A DNA stretch of 64,000 bases from NCBI GenBank assembly GCA_016790075.1, contig JAEUPP010000035.1:24092-88091 (forward strand), given 5' to 3'. Under the pieces are notes generated by a model. The model made no database searches. It saw nothing but the letters and a program-made list of their open reading frames with translations, and was not told where the DNA came from. This document shows, piece by piece, positions 20,994-31,508 of the stretch; position 1 is the first letter of the stretch, and every line of letters begins with the position of its first letter. The translations under genes and the position numbers were made by a program. The DNA comes from Rhodanobacteraceae bacterium (GTDB lineage Bacteria; Pseudomonadota; Gammaproteobacteria; Xanthomonadales; Rhodanobacteraceae).

Positions 20994-21521
20994 TCACTTC
21001 AGGCCGTCGAGAATCTGATCCACTTTCTCGGTGGTCAGGTTCTCGTGGTAGTGGCCATTGACGACCATCATGGGCGCACCGCAGCAGGCGGCCAGACACT
21101 CCTCCTCACGCTTGAGGTAGATGCGACCGTCAGTCGTGGACTCGCCGAGCTTTACGCCAAGCTTTTTCTCGCAGTAACGCACTACGTCTTCGGCGCCGTT
21201 GAGCCAGCACGAGATGTTGGTGCAGATGGCGACGTTGTTGCGGCCGACGGGCGAAGTCTCGAACATCGAGTAGAAACTCGCGACTTCATAAGCCCAGACG
21301 GGCGGCAGATCGAGGTATTTTGCGACGGCGGTGGTGAGCTCGTCGGTCAGATAGCCGCCCTGCTGCTCCTGCGCGGCCATGAGTCCCTGGATCAGCGCCG
21401 AGCGCTTGCGGTCCGGCGGGAACTTCGCCACCCAATGGTCGATGTGATGGCGTGTCTGTTCGGTCAGTGCGACCAGCGGGTCGACGTCCTTGATCTGCTG
21501 GTAGGTGCCAGTGGCTTTCAT
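20994..21521 (-). CDS. nuoE: NADH-quinone oxidoreductase subunit E
   Basis: Thioredoxin-fold subunit with the [2Fe-2S] cluster N1a. The 175 residues contain the four ligand cysteines in [10 protein letters not shown] and [14 protein letters not shown] 21521; 16 bases after nuoD. Length and gene order are as expected. Confidence 0.96.
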   Translation of the reverse strand: MKATGTYQQIKDVDPLVALTEQTRHHIDHWVAKFPPDRKRSALIQGLMAAQEQQGGYLTDELTTAVAKYLDLPPVWAYEVASFYSMFETSPVGRNNVAICTNISCWLNGAEDVVRYCEKKLGVKLGESTTDGRIYLKREEECLAACCGAPMMVVNGHYHENLTTEKVDQILDGLK

Positions 21522-21537
21522 GATGTGCTCCCGTCGC

Positions 21538-22791
21538 TCAGCGGTCGATTTCGCCGAACACGACGTCGTAAGTGCCGATCATCGCGACGACGTCGGGCAG
21601 CATGTGGCCGCGCACGATCTCGTCCATCGACGACAGATGAGCGAAGCCCGGCGCGCGCACCTTGAGGCGGAACGGCTTGTTCGCGCCGTCGGAAATCAGA
21701 TAGATGCCGAACTCGCCCTTGGGCGCCTCGACCGCGCTGTAGGTTTCGCCGGCCGGCACGCAATAGCCTTCGGTGAACAGCTTGAAGTGGTGGATCAGCG
21801 CTTCCATATCGTCCTTCATGCCCTCACGGGATGGCGGTGCGATCTTGAAGTTCTCGACCATGACCGGGCCCGGATTGGCCCGCAGCCACTTCACGCACTG
21901 CTCAACGATGCGGTTGGACTGGCGCATTTCCTCGACGCGCACGAGATAGCGGTCGTAGCAATCCCCTTTGGTGCCGAGTGGAATATCAAAATCCACATTG
22001 GCATAAGCCGCATAAGGCTGCTTTTTTCGCAAATCCCAGGCGATACCAGAACCGCGTAGCATGGGACCGGACATGCCCCAGGCATAGGCCTGCTCCGGCG
22101 TGACCACACCGATGCCGACGGTACGCTGTTTCCAGATTCGGTTGTCGGTCAGCAAAGTCTCGTATTCGTCGACCTTGCTGTAGAAATCTTTGCAGAAGGC
22201 CTCGAGGAAATCGAGCATCGAACCTTCGCGCCAGGCGTTCATGCGCTTGAGATCGCCGCCCTTGCGCCAACGCGATTCCTTGTACTGCGGCATACGGTCC
22301 GGCAGATCGCGATAGACGCCACCCGGACGGTAATAGGTCGCATGCATGCGCGCACCGGAGACCGCCTCATAGCAGTCCATCAGCTCTTCGCGCTCGCGGA
22401 ACGCATAGAGAAACACGGCCATCGCACCGAGATCGAGTGCGTTGGAGCCTATCCACATCAGATGATTCAGGATGCGCGTGATCTCATCGAACATCGTGCG
22501 GATGTACTGGGCACGGACCGGCGCCTGGATGCCAACCAGTTTCTCGATGGCGCGCACGTAAGCGTGCTCGTTGCACATCATCGAGACATAGTCGAGCCTA
22601 TCCATGTAGCCGATAGCCTGATTGAACGGCTTGGACTCGGCCAGCTTCTCGGTACCGCGATGCAGCAGGCCGATATGCGGATCCGCGCGCATGACGGTCT
22701 CGCCGTCCATTTCCAGTACCAGGCGCAATACGCCATGGGCAGCCGGGTGCTGCGGACCGAAGTTGATCGTGTAGTTGCGGATTTCCTGCAT
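21538..22791 (-). CDS. nuoD: NADH-quinone oxidoreductase subunit D
   Basis: 49-kDa-type subunit that lines the quinone site together with NuoB. The 417 residues begin at ATG 22791 with [19 protein letters not shown] (the quinone-site HP..HG loop) and end in the conserved VFGEIDR. It is separate from nuoC here, not fused as in E. coli. Three bases separate it from nuoC. Confidence 0.97.
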   Translation of the reverse strand: MQEIRNYTINFGPQHPAAHGVLRLVLEMDGETVMRADPHIGLLHRGTEKLAESKPFNQAIGYMDRLDYVSMMCNEHAYVRAIEKLVGIQAPVRAQYIRTMFDEITRILNHLMWIGSNALDLGAMAVFLYAFREREELMDCYEAVSGARMHATYYRPGGVYRDLPDRMPQYKESRWRKGGDLKRMNAWREGSMLDFLEAFCKDFYSKVDEYETLLTDNRIWKQRTVGIGVVTPEQAYAWGMSGPMLRGSGIAWDLRKKQPYAAYANVDFDIPLGTKGDCYDRYLVRVEEMRQSNRIVEQCVKWLRANPGPVMVENFKIAPPSREGMKDDMEALIHHFKLFTEGYCVPAGETYSAVEAPKGEFGIYLISDGANKPFRLKVRAPGFAHLSSMDEIVRGHMLPDVVAMIGTYDVVFGEIDR

Positions 22792-22794
22792 GGG

Positions 22795-23529
22795 TTACTT
22801 CCCCGCTGCCGCGTTTGCGGCGGCTTCGGCCTGGGCCTGGTCGTAGCGCGAGTCGTCGCGGATCACCCGCGGCACGAGCACGCGCGGGTCGATGCTGACC
22901 GGCTCGTAGATGACGCGCTGCTTTTCGCTGTCGTAGCGCACTTCGACGTTGCCGATCAGCGGGAAGTCCTTGCGGAACGGATGACCGACGAAACCGTAGT
23001 CGGTCAGGATGCGGCGCAAATCCGGATGCCCTTCGAACACGATGCCGTAGAGGTCGAAGGCCTCGCGCTCGAACCAGTTCGCACCAGGAAACAGCCCGGT
23101 CAGCGACGGCACGATGGGTAACGCATCGTCAGGGCAATAGCATTTGACACACAGGCGGCGGTTGTGCGTGATCGACAACAGCTGCACGGCAACCGCGTAG
23201 CGTTTTTCATTCGGTGCAGCTTGCGGGCGCTCGGACCAGCGGAAACGGCCGGGGCCCTGCCCTTCGACGCCGCGTGAAAAACCCTGGCTGGATATGCCGG
23301 TGGTATCCCATTCGGACTGTCCATAGCCCATGTAGTCGATACCGCAGACGTCGATGGCCTGCTCGAAGCGGAAATCCGCTTCGTCACGCAGCGCCTGGAA
23401 CACGGACAGCCAGCTCGTGGCCGACACTTCGAGTGTGGTTTCACCGCGCCATTCGGTGACAGCGACGACGTCGGCACCAAAACGCGCGTTAAGGCGCTGC
23501 GCCAGCGTAGGAGGCAGATTCTCGCTCAT
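22795..23529 (-). CDS. nuoC: NADH-quinone oxidoreductase subunit C
   Basis: 30-kDa-type peripheral-arm subunit of complex I. The 244 residues contain the family signature [20 protein letters not shown] near residue 175 and an Ala-rich C-terminal tail ([13 protein letters not shown]). ATG 23529, 12 bases after nuoB. Confidence 0.96.
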   Translation of the reverse strand: MSENLPPTLAQRLNARFGADVVAVTEWRGETTLEVSATSWLSVFQALRDEADFRFEQAIDVCGIDYMGYGQSEWDTTGISSQGFSRGVEGQGPGRFRWSERPQAAPNEKRYAVAVQLLSITHNRRLCVKCYCPDDALPIVPSLTGLFPGANWFEREAFDLYGIVFEGHPDLRRILTDYGFVGHPFRKDFPLIGNVEVRYDSEKQRVIYEPVSIDPRVLVPRVIRDDSRYDQAQAEAAANAAAGK

Positions 23530-23541
23530 GCGGAGGTTCCG

Positions 23542-24096
23542 TTAGCGCGCGATGGTGTTGGTGCGGCGGATTTTTTTCTGCAGTTGCAGGATGCCGTAGA
23601 CCAGCGCTTCGGCCGTCGGTGGGCAGCCCGGCACGTAGATGTCGACCGGCACGATGCGATCGCAACCCCGCACCACCGCGTAGGAATAGTGATAGTAGCC
23701 GCCACCATTCGCGCAGGAGCCCATGGAAATGACCCATTTCGGGTCAGGCATCTGGTCATAGACCTTGCGTAGCGCAGGGGCCATCTTGTTGACCAGCGTG
23801 CCGGCAACGATCATGACATCGGACTGACGCGGGCTGGGCCGGAACACGACGCCGTAGCGGTCAAGATCCAGGCGCGAGGCTCCCGCATGCATCATCTCGA
23901 CAGCACAACAGGCCAGACCGAAAGTCATTGGCCACATCGAGCCGGTGCGCGCCCAGTTGATCAGCGCATCCGCCGAAGTTACCGCAAAACCTCGCTCGAT
24001 CAGCGGGTTATCGCCGTCGGGGCGAAGGATGTCATCCACAGTGGAAGGCGGCACCGGGTTATGCATGACCCGGCTCAGGGTGTCGGTCATTCCCAT
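23542..24096 (-). CDS. nuoB: NADH-quinone oxidoreductase subunit B
   Basis: Carries cluster N2, the last electron carrier before quinone. The ligand cysteines are in [10 protein letters not shown] (Cys63/Cys64), [13 protein letters not shown] and [11 protein letters not shown]. Two starts are possible: ATG 24096 with GGGAG seven bases upstream (chosen, 184 residues), or ATG 24090, which would form an ATGA overlap with nuoA but has a more distant ribosome site. Confidence 0.96.
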   Translation of the reverse strand: MGMTDTLSRVMHNPVPPSTVDDILRPDGDNPLIERGFAVTSADALINWARTGSMWPMTFGLACCAVEMMHAGASRLDLDRYGVVFRPSPRQSDVMIVAGTLVNKMAPALRKVYDQMPDPKWVISMGSCANGGGYYHYSYAVVRGCDRIVPVDIYVPGCPPTAEALVYGILQLQKKIRRTNTIAR

Positions 24097-24488
24097 TCGA
24101 GGGCTCCCTTCTTCCAGACGTAGACGAAGCCGACGACGAGCAGAGCCAGGAACAGGCCCATTTCGATCAACGCAACGATACCGATCTGCTTGAAAACCAC
24201 CGCCCAGGGAAACAGGAAGGCGATTTCCAGATCGAAAATGATGAACAGGATGGCGATCAGGTAGTAGCGCACGTCGAACTTCATGCGCGCGTCTTCAAAG
24301 GCTTCAAAGCCGCATTCGTACGCAGACCGTTTTCTGGTGTCGGGGCGCTTGGGCCCGAGCACGGTGCCGACCGCGAGCAGGATCAGACCCAGGCCCGTGG
24401 CAACGACGAGGAATAAAAAGATAGGCCAATATTCGGCAAGCACGAGTCCGCGAACCTCCGCATCGATCAACGATGCATCAGCGGCCAT
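24087..24488 (-). CDS. nuoA: NADH-quinone oxidoreductase subunit A
   Basis: Small three-helix membrane subunit of complex I (133 residues). The signature [21 protein letters not shown] in the first cytoplasmic loop is diagnostic. ATG 24488; first gene of the 14-gene nuo operon, starting 37 bases downstream of the tRNA-Leu 3' end, so the operon may be read from the tRNA/secG side or from a promoter in that short gap. Its stop overlaps the start of nuoB. Confidence 0.95.
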   Translation of the reverse strand: MAADASLIDAEVRGLVLAEYWPIFLFLVVATGLGLILLAVGTVLGPKRPDTRKRSAYECGFEAFEDARMKFDVRYYLIAILFIIFDLEIAFLFPWAVVFKQIGIVALIEMGLFLALLVVGFVYVWKKGALEWE

Positions 24489-24525
24489 GCGCAGTGTGCT
24501 GAAACCCGCACGACCGTAACTAGAT

Positions 24526-24610
24526 TGGTGCCCAAAGGGGGACTCGAACCCCCACGACCTAAGTCGCTACCACCTCAAGGTAGTGCGTCTACCAATTCCG
24601 CCATCTGGGC
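24526..24610 (-). tRNA. tRNA-Leu (anticodon GAG)
   Basis: An 85-nt class II tRNA with long variable arm and encoded CCA. The acceptor stem is GCCCAGA/TTTGGGC and the loop TTGAGGT gives anticodon GAG (24576-24574). It lies between secG and nuoA, the position of leuU next to secG in E. coli. Confidence 0.96.
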
Positions 24611-24622
24611 ATTGTGTTCCAA

Positions 24623-25090
24623 CTAGTTCTTCTTCGACTCGTCCGCCTTGGCTGGGGTCTTGTCATCGCCCTTGGTGGCGACGGCAGGAGTAGCGGGCTG
24701 AGGCACTGCGGGCACTTCGGTAGCCGTCGCTGGAGCCGGTACCGACGCCTGTGGAACGTCACCGGCAGGCGGTGCAGCCTCAGGAGCTTTCGCGGGAGCG
24801 GTGGGAACCTCACTGCCGGACATGATACCCAGATCCGTTTGCGGCTTGGGAGCCGCACCGCCACCGAGGTACATACCCATGCCCAGACTGAGCAGGAAGA
24901 ACAAACTGGCCAGGACCGCCGTGGCGCGCGACAGGAAATTCGCAGATCCCCGCGCGCCGAACACCGTAGCCGAAGCGCCCGAGCCAAAGCCCGAACCCGC
25001 ATCCGCTCCGGCGCCGCGCTGCAACAGGATCAGCGCCACCATCGCTACCGCGATCAAGATGTAAAACACATTGAAGATCGTAAGCAGCAT
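24623..25090 (-). CDS. secG: Preprotein translocase subunit SecG
   Basis: Accessory subunit of the SecYEG channel. The N-terminal half has two membrane helices (about 3-25 and 55-75) with LILLQRGAGADAGSGFG between them, the SecG signature. The 155 residues include a long Ala/Pro/Lys tail (about 85-155) that is longer than in E. coli (110 residues). ATG 25090; 21 bases after tpiA, followed by tRNA-Leu. Confidence 0.93.
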   Translation of the reverse strand: MLLTIFNVFYILIAVAMVALILLQRGAGADAGSGFGSGASATVFGARGSANFLSRATAVLASLFFLLSLGMGMYLGGGAAPKPQTDLGIMSGSEVPTAPAKAPEAAPPAGDVPQASVPAPATATEVPAVPQPATPAVATKGDDKTPAKADESKKN

Positions 25091-25111
25091 TTCGATCCAG
25101 CCCGGCCGCGC

Positions 25112-25858
25112 TTAAAGCGCCGCCTCACAAATCTTGAGGAAATCCGCAGCAACCAGCGAGGCGCCGCCGATCAAGCCGCCGTCCACGTCTGCCTGAGCGA
25201 AAAGCTCGGCGGCATTGGCCGGTTTGACACTGCCGCCGTACAGCACGCGCAGCGAGTTGGCGAGTGTAGCATCGTGAGCGGCGAGTTGGCTACGGATGAA
25301 TGCATGAACCGCCTGAGCCTGTTCCGCACTTGCGGTACGACCGGTGCCAATGGCCCAGACCGGCTCATACGCTACGACAGCGTTGCCAAACGCCGCTGCG
25401 CCACAGGCCTTCACGACCGCGTCCATCTGCGCACCGACGACAAGCTCCGTCTGGCCCGCTTCACGCTGCGCCAGGGTTTCACCGACACACAACACCGGGG
25501 TCAGCCCGGCGGCCTGCGCCTGGGCGAACTTCGCGGCGACGCACTCATTCGATTCCGCGTGGTACTGGCGCCGTTCCGAATGGCCGACCAGAGCCAAACG
25601 GCAACCGATGTCAACCGCCATAGACGCCGCCAACTCGCCCGTATAGGCGCCCAGCGCATGCTCGCTGACATCCTGCACGCCAAACGCGAGCGAACTGGCA
25701 CCCGGCGCAGCGATGAGTCCTGCGATGTAAACCGCCGGCGGGAATACGGCTACATCAATCTGTGCAGGCATGCCGGCAGCGATGGTACGCACCAGCTCTG
25801 CTGCCGTGGCAGCGTTGCCGTGCATCTTCCAGTTGCCTGCTACCAGTTTGCGCCGCAT
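25112..25858 (-). CDS. tpiA: Triose-phosphate isomerase
   Basis: Interconverts dihydroxyacetone phosphate and glyceraldehyde 3-phosphate. The 248-residue TIM barrel starts at ATG 25858 (MRRKLVAGNWKMHG; GGGAG eight bases upstream) and has the catalytic His loop VGHSERR, the catalytic Glu in AYEPVWAIGTG and the phosphate loop LYGGSVKPAN. It heads the tpiA-secG unit and is divergent from an SDR gene. Confidence 0.97.
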   Translation of the reverse strand: MRRKLVAGNWKMHGNAATAAELVRTIAAGMPAQIDVAVFPPAVYIAGLIAAPGASSLAFGVQDVSEHALGAYTGELAASMAVDIGCRLALVGHSERRQYHAESNECVAAKFAQAQAAGLTPVLCVGETLAQREAGQTELVVGAQMDAVVKACGAAAFGNAVVAYEPVWAIGTGRTASAEQAQAVHAFIRSQLAAHDATLANSLRVLYGGSVKPANAAELFAQADVDGGLIGGASLVAADFLKICEAAL

Positions 25859-25884
25859 CAAGTCCGCTCCCGCAAAGGGCGCGC

Positions 25885-25913
25885 AGAATAGCGATGCGCC
25901 CGCGTGTGCGCAA
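25885..25913 (-). promoter_or_regulatory. Candidate sigma70 promoter of tpiA
   Basis: On the minus strand TTGCGC (25913-25908) and TATTCT (25890-25885) are spaced by 17 bases. Transcription would begin about 20 bases before the tpiA ATG, leaving room for the GGGAG site only. Confidence 0.5.
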
Positions 25914-25998
25914 TGCGGCGTTGCGGCAAACCCATGGCTGAGGTTGAATCACGGCTTGGCCCGCGGCAATTCGCCCTCATCGAACAAGGAAACCCACG

Positions 25999-26814
25999 AT
26001 GTCTCACCCCGTCCGCTGGGCACTGGTCACTGGCGCTTCGGCCGGCATTGGCACCGCCTTTGCCCGAACGCTTGCAGCCAGCGGTCACTCGCTGGTACTG
26101 ACCGCACGACGCGAGGACAGGCTTGCAACACTAGCCGGCGAACTGAGTCAGCAGCATGGCGTACGCATCGAAACCGTCCGTGCGGATCTCTCCGAGTCCG
26201 ATGCGAGCCGGACCCTTTGTGCGGAGATCGAGCGCCGAGGTATCGCCATCGACATCCTCGTCAACAACGCCGGCTACGGCGTCGCCGGGAATTACCTCAC
26301 CCAGCCCTGGAAGGTGCATGCCGATTTCCTGCAGGTCATGGTGACAGCCCCCTGCGAACTGGCCTATCTGCTGCTGCCTGGCATGCAGCAGCGCGGCTAC
26401 GGCCGCATAGCGAACATCGCCTCACTTGCTGGACACATACCAGGCTCCGCAGGGCACACGCTGTATGCCGCGTCAAAGGCATTCATGATCAAGTTTTCGC
26501 AGTCGCTGGGCCTGGAAAATGCCGCCCGTGGCGTCAAGGTCTGTGCCATCTGCCCAGGCTTCACACTGTCCGAATTTCACGATGTAGTGGGCTCGCGCGA
26601 GCAGGTGTCGCGTATGCCGAAATGGCTCTGGGCGACGGCCGAGGACGTCGCGCGCGAAGGACTCGCTGCTCTGGAGCGTGGCGAGATCGTCTATGTGACT
26701 GGACGCGTGAACCGGGCGATCAAGGCACTGGTCAAGCTAATGCCCGATCGCTTCGCGCTGAACCTGATCCAGCGCCGCTCAAAAGATTTCCGCGTGCAGG
26801 AGCCAAAACCGTAG
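25999..26814 (+). CDS. Short-chain dehydrogenase/reductase family protein
   Basis: NAD(P)-dependent oxidoreductase of unknown substrate. The 271 residues show the Rossmann TGASAGIGTAFAR, the structural NNAGYG motif and the active-site YAASK. It has the look of the DltE/YdfG-like classical SDRs, with a basic C-terminal end (LIQRRSKDFRV). ATG 25999 with AAGGAA upstream. Divergent from tpiA and convergent with the oxygenase gene. Confidence 0.88.
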   Translation: MSHPVRWALVTGASAGIGTAFARTLAASGHSLVLTARREDRLATLAGELSQQHGVRIETVRADLSESDASRTLCAEIERRGIAIDILVNNAGYGVAGNYLTQPWKVHADFLQVMVTAPCELAYLLLPGMQQRGYGRIANIASLAGHIPGSAGHTLYAASKAFMIKFSQSLGLENAARGVKVCAICPGFTLSEFHDVVGSREQVSRMPKWLWATAEDVAREGLAALERGEIVYVTGRVNRAIKALVKLMPDRFALNLIQRRSKDFRVQEPKP

Positions 26815-26892
26815 GTTCCGCACTCACAACGGCCCGGCCGCAACACAGCAGCCTGATGTGATCCCGATTTACCGCCCGCAACGGCCCGACAA

Positions 26893-27831
26893 TCAAGCAA
26901 GCTTGATTTCGCGCAACCTCTCCATAAGGTATTCGTGCGAGGTGATCGAGTTCGAATACCGGCTGGGATTGTCGGGCGAGACACACGACGGCAGCGGATC
27001 GAGCACAACATCGGGATTCGGGTGCAGGAAAAACGGCACTGAATAGCGCGGCTTGCGCGCCAGCTCTCCGGGTGGATTCACGACCCGGTGCGTGGTTGAT
27101 GGATACACGTGATTCGTGAGGCGCTGCAGCATGTCACCGATATTGACGACTATGGTGTCGGAGTCCGAGGTAAACGGCACCCACTCGCCTGCACGCGACT
27201 TCACCTCGAGGCCTGCCGCGCTGGCGCCGACCAGCAAGGTGATGAAGTTGATGTCTTCGTGCGCCCCCGCACGCACGTTGGGAATGTCCACTGCCGTAAT
27301 GGGCGGGTAGTGGATAGGGCGCAGAATGGAGTTACCGAAGTCAATCTTGTCCTCGAAGAACGTCTCGGGCAGATCGATATGTAGTGCCAGCGCGCGCAGT
27401 ACGCGCGAACCCAGATGATCAAGCGCCGTGTAAAGGCCGTAGCCCAGGTCGCGAAAACCAGCAACCTCCGCCGGCCAAAGATTCGGCGGCATCACCTCGG
27501 CGAAGCGCGAGTCACGCGGAATCTCGCGGCCTATGTGCCAGAACTCCTTGAGGTCCGGGTATTTCGAGTCCTTTGCCGTCTCGACCCCGAACGGCGTATA
27601 GCCGCGCGCGCCGCCGCTGCCGGCCAGGTGATAGTTCATCTTGGTTTCCGTCGGCAACGCAAAGAATGCGCGAAAGCACTCGTAGGCGCCGCTGATGAGC
27701 TCGTCGCTGATGCCGTGTCCGCGGATACCCGCAAAGCCCCACTCACGGTAGGCTGCACCGAGCTCGGCGACAAAAGCGTCGCGGTCAGTGTCGTAACGGC
27801 GAATATCCAGGGTAGGAATGGCTGCTGACAT
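26893..27831 (-). CDS. Isopenicillin N synthase-like 2-oxoglutarate/Fe(II) oxygenase
   Basis: Cupin-fold oxygenase; the substrate cannot be told from sequence. From ATG 27831 (AGGA eight bases upstream) it has 312 residues. The N-terminal DIOX_N block is WGFAGIRGHGI; the iron-binding HxD is AHEDINFITLL, the distal His is in STTHRVVNP, and Arg-x-Ser-type RYSVPFFL follows to bind the co-substrate carboxylate. It lies between tpiA and glmM; neither neighbour hints at substrate. Confidence 0.85.
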   Translation of the reverse strand: MSAAIPTLDIRRYDTDRDAFVAELGAAYREWGFAGIRGHGISDELISGAYECFRAFFALPTETKMNYHLAGSGGARGYTPFGVETAKDSKYPDLKEFWHIGREIPRDSRFAEVMPPNLWPAEVAGFRDLGYGLYTALDHLGSRVLRALALHIDLPETFFEDKIDFGNSILRPIHYPPITAVDIPNVRAGAHEDINFITLLVGASAAGLEVKSRAGEWVPFTSDSDTIVVNIGDMLQRLTNHVYPSTTHRVVNPPGELARKPRYSVPFFLHPNPDVVLDPLPSCVSPDNPSRYSNSITSHEYLMERLREIKLA

Positions 27832-27911
27832 GTACGAATTCCTGCAAAGTGAATTCAACGGCGTAACGTCCGCTACGGATGTACCACCGACCTGCTGGCG
27901 CGGCTGACGGA

Positions 27912-29264
27912 TCAGGCAAGTTCCATGGCCGCGGATTCTACGGCGCGCGCGAGGCGACCGGCCAGCTTATCGACCAGCACGGCATCGGCAGCCTCGATGG
28001 TCACACGAATCAAGGGCTCGGTGCCCGAAGCACGCAGCACCAGCCGGCCGCGGCCTTCGAGTTCGTGTTCGACCGCGGCGCGCTCAGCCAGCACCGACGC
28101 ATGTTCAAGCAAGCCGGCCGCGTTTGCGACGCGGACATTGCGCGTGATTTGCGGCAGGCGTTCCCAGCCAGCGCAGAGTTCAGCGAGCTTCCGCCCTCGG
28201 CGCACCAACACTTCGAGCACCTGCAATGCGCTGACTATGCCATCGCCAGTCGAAGCACTGTCGAGACAGAGCACGTGGCCCGAAGCCTCTCCACCCAGCA
28301 CTCCGGCAGTTTCTTTCAACAGGCGCATGACATAGCGATCACCCACTTTCGCACGCGCGAAGCCTATGCCGGCCGCCGCAAAGGCGCGTTCCAGGCCATA
28401 GTTCGTCATCAGCGTGCCGACCACGGGGCCTTGCAGACGGCCGCTGATACGCCAGTCGCTGGCAAGCACATACAGGATGTCGTCGCCATCGACCAGGCAT
28501 CCGCGATGATCAACCAGCTGCACACGATCGCCATCGCCGTCGAACGCGATACCCAGATCAGCGCCCTGCTCCACCACCGCACGCTGTAATGCGGCCGGGC
28601 TTGTTGAACCACAGTCACGATTGATGTTGAGGCCATCTGGTTGCGTGCCGATGGTGCTCACCTGGGCGCCAAGTTCGGCAAACAGCTTGGGCGCAATCTG
28701 ATAGGTCGCGCCATGGGCGCAGTCGACGACCAGCCTGAGTCCGCGCAGATTGCGCTCCGGCGGGAAGGTGGAGTTGCAAAACTCCGCGTAGCGCGTCGCC
28801 GCATCCGCAACGCGCACCGCTTTGCCTATGTGCTCGGAAGGCACGGTAGTGAAGGGCGCGTCGAGTTCCTGCTCAATCGCAGCCTCGACCTCATCGGCAA
28901 GCTTCTCGCCGTCGCCGGAAAAGAACTTGATGCCGTTGTCCTGATGTGGGTTATGCGATGCACTGATGACGATACCAGCGCTGGCGCGCAAGCTACGCGT
29001 CAGATAGGCCACGGCCGGCGTAGGCATGGGACCGAGCAGGCGCACATTGGCACCTGCAGCAACCAGCCCGGCTTCCAGCGCCGCTTCAAACATGTAACCC
29101 GATACACGCGTGTCCTTGCCGATAACAACGGTTGCAACCCCGTCGGCCCCGGTCAGCACCTTGCCGGCCGCGCGGCCGAGCTTGAGCATGAACTCCGCGG
29201 TGATAGGCCATTCACCAACCTGACCGCGAATACCATCAGTGCCGAAATACTTGCGTTTGCTCAT
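27912..29264 (-). CDS. glmM: Phosphoglucosamine mutase
   Basis: Converts glucosamine 6-phosphate to glucosamine 1-phosphate for peptidoglycan and LPS precursors. From ATG 29264 ([17 protein letters not shown]) it has 450 residues. The phosphoserine loop is [15 protein letters not shown], the metal loop FDGDGDRVQ, and the substrate-binding GGEASGH. An in-frame GTG four codons earlier has no better ribosome site. Usually adjacent to folP; here the two are separated by 4.4 kb. Confidence 0.96.
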   Translation of the reverse strand: MSKRKYFGTDGIRGQVGEWPITAEFMLKLGRAAGKVLTGADGVATVVIGKDTRVSGYMFEAALEAGLVAAGANVRLLGPMPTPAVAYLTRSLRASAGIVISASHNPHQDNGIKFFSGDGEKLADEVEAAIEQELDAPFTTVPSEHIGKAVRVADAATRYAEFCNSTFPPERNLRGLRLVVDCAHGATYQIAPKLFAELGAQVSTIGTQPDGLNINRDCGSTSPAALQRAVVEQGADLGIAFDGDGDRVQLVDHRGCLVDGDDILYVLASDWRISGRLQGPVVGTLMTNYGLERAFAAAGIGFARAKVGDRYVMRLLKETAGVLGGEASGHVLCLDSASTGDGIVSALQVLEVLVRRGRKLAELCAGWERLPQITRNVRVANAAGLLEHASVLAERAAVEHELEGRGRLVLRASGTEPLIRVTIEAADAVLVDKLAGRLARAVESAAMELA

Positions 29265-29500
29265 TGCACCTGCCACCTCGAACAGCCCGCTCGCGGTGGC
29301 GGCGGGAACCTGGCCGCCTAGGTTGCCAGACTGCAGCGCATCCGGCCACTTTCAGCCCTTCCATTCACCAGATCAGCTGTCCGCCACGAGGCGACTCCGC
29401 CCAACAGGCAGCTCACGCTATTCGTTCGGCGTTTATTACTTTTCCCATATTCACCAACCAGAAAATCATGAACCAGACAAAAGTCGAAAGTTGATGCGAT

Positions 29501-29541
29501 ATCCGGTTCTAGCGGAGTTGCTCAAGCGCTAGCAACCGGAT
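29501..29541. repeat. Inverted repeat in the glmM/subtilase divergent region
   Basis: ATCCGGTTCTAGCG and CGCTAG-C-AACCGGAT form a 14-bp inverted repeat with one extra C and a 12-base spacer. It lies 135 bases before the subtilase start and 237 before glmM. It could be an operator or an RNA hairpin. The rest of the 411-base gap (29265-29675) shows nothing else clear. Confidence 0.5.
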
Positions 29542-29675
29542 GCAGAGAAAAAAGCAACACACTGTTCGGATTTTTCCATAGTCAGCGTTTTTACTGATGC
29601 AACGCGCCGCACCTGCGGAAACAACGTCGCCGCAATCTCGCGGCAGAACCAGGCGTTGCTGATCGGAGAAAACTC

Positions 29676-31508
29676 ATGCATCAGAACAGCACCAAGGCCG
29701 CGCGACTCGCGCAGGCGATACTGCTAGCGCTCAGCACCACAGCAGCGCAGGCTGCCCCCAGCGTCGACGCTCCCGAGCGCGTCGACACCAGCGCACTCGC
29801 AACCAGCCCCGAGGTCGCACGTCTCATTGTGACGCTAGCCGGCAAGAGCGACGTAACCGCGCTGCACATCGAACTTGAGCGCGTCGGCTCGTTCGTCAAC
29901 CGTCGGCTGATTCCGTTACGCCAGCTGGCTACCGGCGGCTGGCTGATTGAAGCGCGCGACAGCGCAAAGAGCGATCAGACACGGCCGCTAGCCCGCGACG
30001 AAGCGGAGCTTGCCATGTACGAGCTTGCCCGCAATCCGGCGCTTGCTGCGGTAGAACCCGACCGCCTGCTTACACGAACGTTGACGCCCAATGACGAACG
30101 CTATCCGTCGCAGTGGGCCTATTTCCGCTCGCGCTATGGCACCAACGCCGCAGGCGCCTGGCATTACTCGACCGGAGCCGGCATCAAGATTGCCGTGATC
30201 GACACGGGCATTACACCGCATAGCGACCTCGATGCGAACGTACTCGGCGGCTACGACTTCATCACGAATTCCACCGTCGCCCGCGACGGTGACGGTCGTG
30301 ACCCCGATCCGAATGACGAAGGTGACTGGTACGACATCGGTGACTGCAGCAACGACCCCGGCGGCAGCGAGAATTCCAGCTGGCACGGCTCGCACGTAGC
30401 CGGCATCGCCGCCGCTGCAACCAACAACAGCTTCAACGGTACGGCTGGCATGGCATACGACGCGAAGATCGTTCCCGTGCGCGTACTGGGACGCTGCGGC
30501 GGCTCGCTGTCGGATGTCGCGGAAGCCATTGTTTGGGCTTCCGGCGGTAGCGTCGCCGGGATACCGGCAAACCCAAACCCGGCGCAGGTCATCAACCTGA
30601 GCCTCGGCGGCCAGGGCAGTTGCAGTACGACCATGCAAAACGCGATCAATACAGCCGTTGGCAACGGCGCCGTCGTGGTCGTCGCCGCAGGCAATGCCAG
30701 CGCCAACGTCGCCGGCTTTACTCCTGCGCGTTGCAACAACGTCGTCGCGGTGGCGGCGACGACTACATCCGGCGCACTCGCCAGCTATTCCAACTATGGC
30801 GACAAGATCGACGTCTCCGCACCCGGTGAGATCACATCAACAGTCAACACTGGCACGGAAACTCAGGTCGCTGAAGGTTATGCAAGCTATTCGGGTACGT
30901 CGATGGCAGCACCACAGGTCGCAGGTCTGGCCGCGATGATTCGCGCCAAGGGCACGTTCACTCCGCTACAGGTCGAGAATCTCATCAAGTACAACGGAAC
31001 AGCGGCACTTGATTGCGCCTTCGATTCGGTCAAGTCCTGTGGCTGGGGCCTGATCGATGCGTTGCATACGCTGCGCGCGGTCGGCCAAGGTTTCAACGGC
31101 GACGTCGCGGCCAGCCCCAGTCCAGCAAGTTTTTTCAAACCAACTTTTTTTGAAAACGCAAATAACTACCATCTGCCTTCAGGGTCAATGACGGCCTCGC
31201 CCAACACCGTATGGGGCCAGTACGGCACAAACGCGCCCTCATCGATGACGGTCAAGTTCACGCTGATCACACGCAACATCAGCGTCGTAGACCCCAAGAA
31301 GTACAAGATCGAGCTCATTGCACCCGATGGCAGCGTAGTGAAGGTATTGCATGACAATGCCGCGAGTTTTGTGACCACACAGACAGTGAACGCATCCAGT
31401 GAAATCGCAGACGGGCTCTGGAAACTGCGTGTGACCAACTCCGGACCGAGCAGCAATCTCTACATCGACAAGTGGAGCCTTGGTTTCCCCGGTTGGTTCA
31501 CCCCTTAG
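29676..31508 (+). CDS. Secreted S8 (subtilisin-like) serine protease with P-domain-like C terminus
   Basis: Extracellular protease. The 610 residues start with a signal peptide (to about 28, TTAAQAAPS), then an inhibitor-like propeptide (to about 140). The catalytic triad is Asp176 (VIDTGITPH), His237 (WHGSHVAGIAAA) and Ser409 (GTSMAAPQVAGLAAM), with oxyanion Asn in VVAAGNAS. The last 120 residues resemble a proprotein-convertase P domain (DGLWKLRVTNSGPSSN). ATG 29676 has GGAG seven bases upstream. Isolated between glmM and a lipoprotein gene. Confidence 0.92.
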   Translation: MHQNSTKAARLAQAILLALSTTAAQAAPSVDAPERVDTSALATSPEVARLIVTLAGKSDVTALHIELERVGSFVNRRLIPLRQLATGGWLIEARDSAKSDQTRPLARDEAELAMYELARNPALAAVEPDRLLTRTLTPNDERYPSQWAYFRSRYGTNAAGAWHYSTGAGIKIAVIDTGITPHSDLDANVLGGYDFITNSTVARDGDGRDPDPNDEGDWYDIGDCSNDPGGSENSSWHGSHVAGIAAAATNNSFNGTAGMAYDAKIVPVRVLGRCGGSLSDVAEAIVWASGGSVAGIPANPNPAQVINLSLGGQGSCSTTMQNAINTAVGNGAVVVVAAGNASANVAGFTPARCNNVVAVAATTTSGALASYSNYGDKIDVSAPGEITSTVNTGTETQVAEGYASYSGTSMAAPQVAGLAAMIRAKGTFTPLQVENLIKYNGTAALDCAFDSVKSCGWGLIDALHTLRAVGQGFNGDVAASPSPASFFKPTFFENANNYHLPSGSMTASPNTVWGQYGTNAPSSMTVKFTLITRNISVVDPKKYKIELIAPDGSVVKVLHDNAASFVTTQTVNASSEIADGLWKLRVTNSGPSSNLYIDKWSLGFPGWFTP

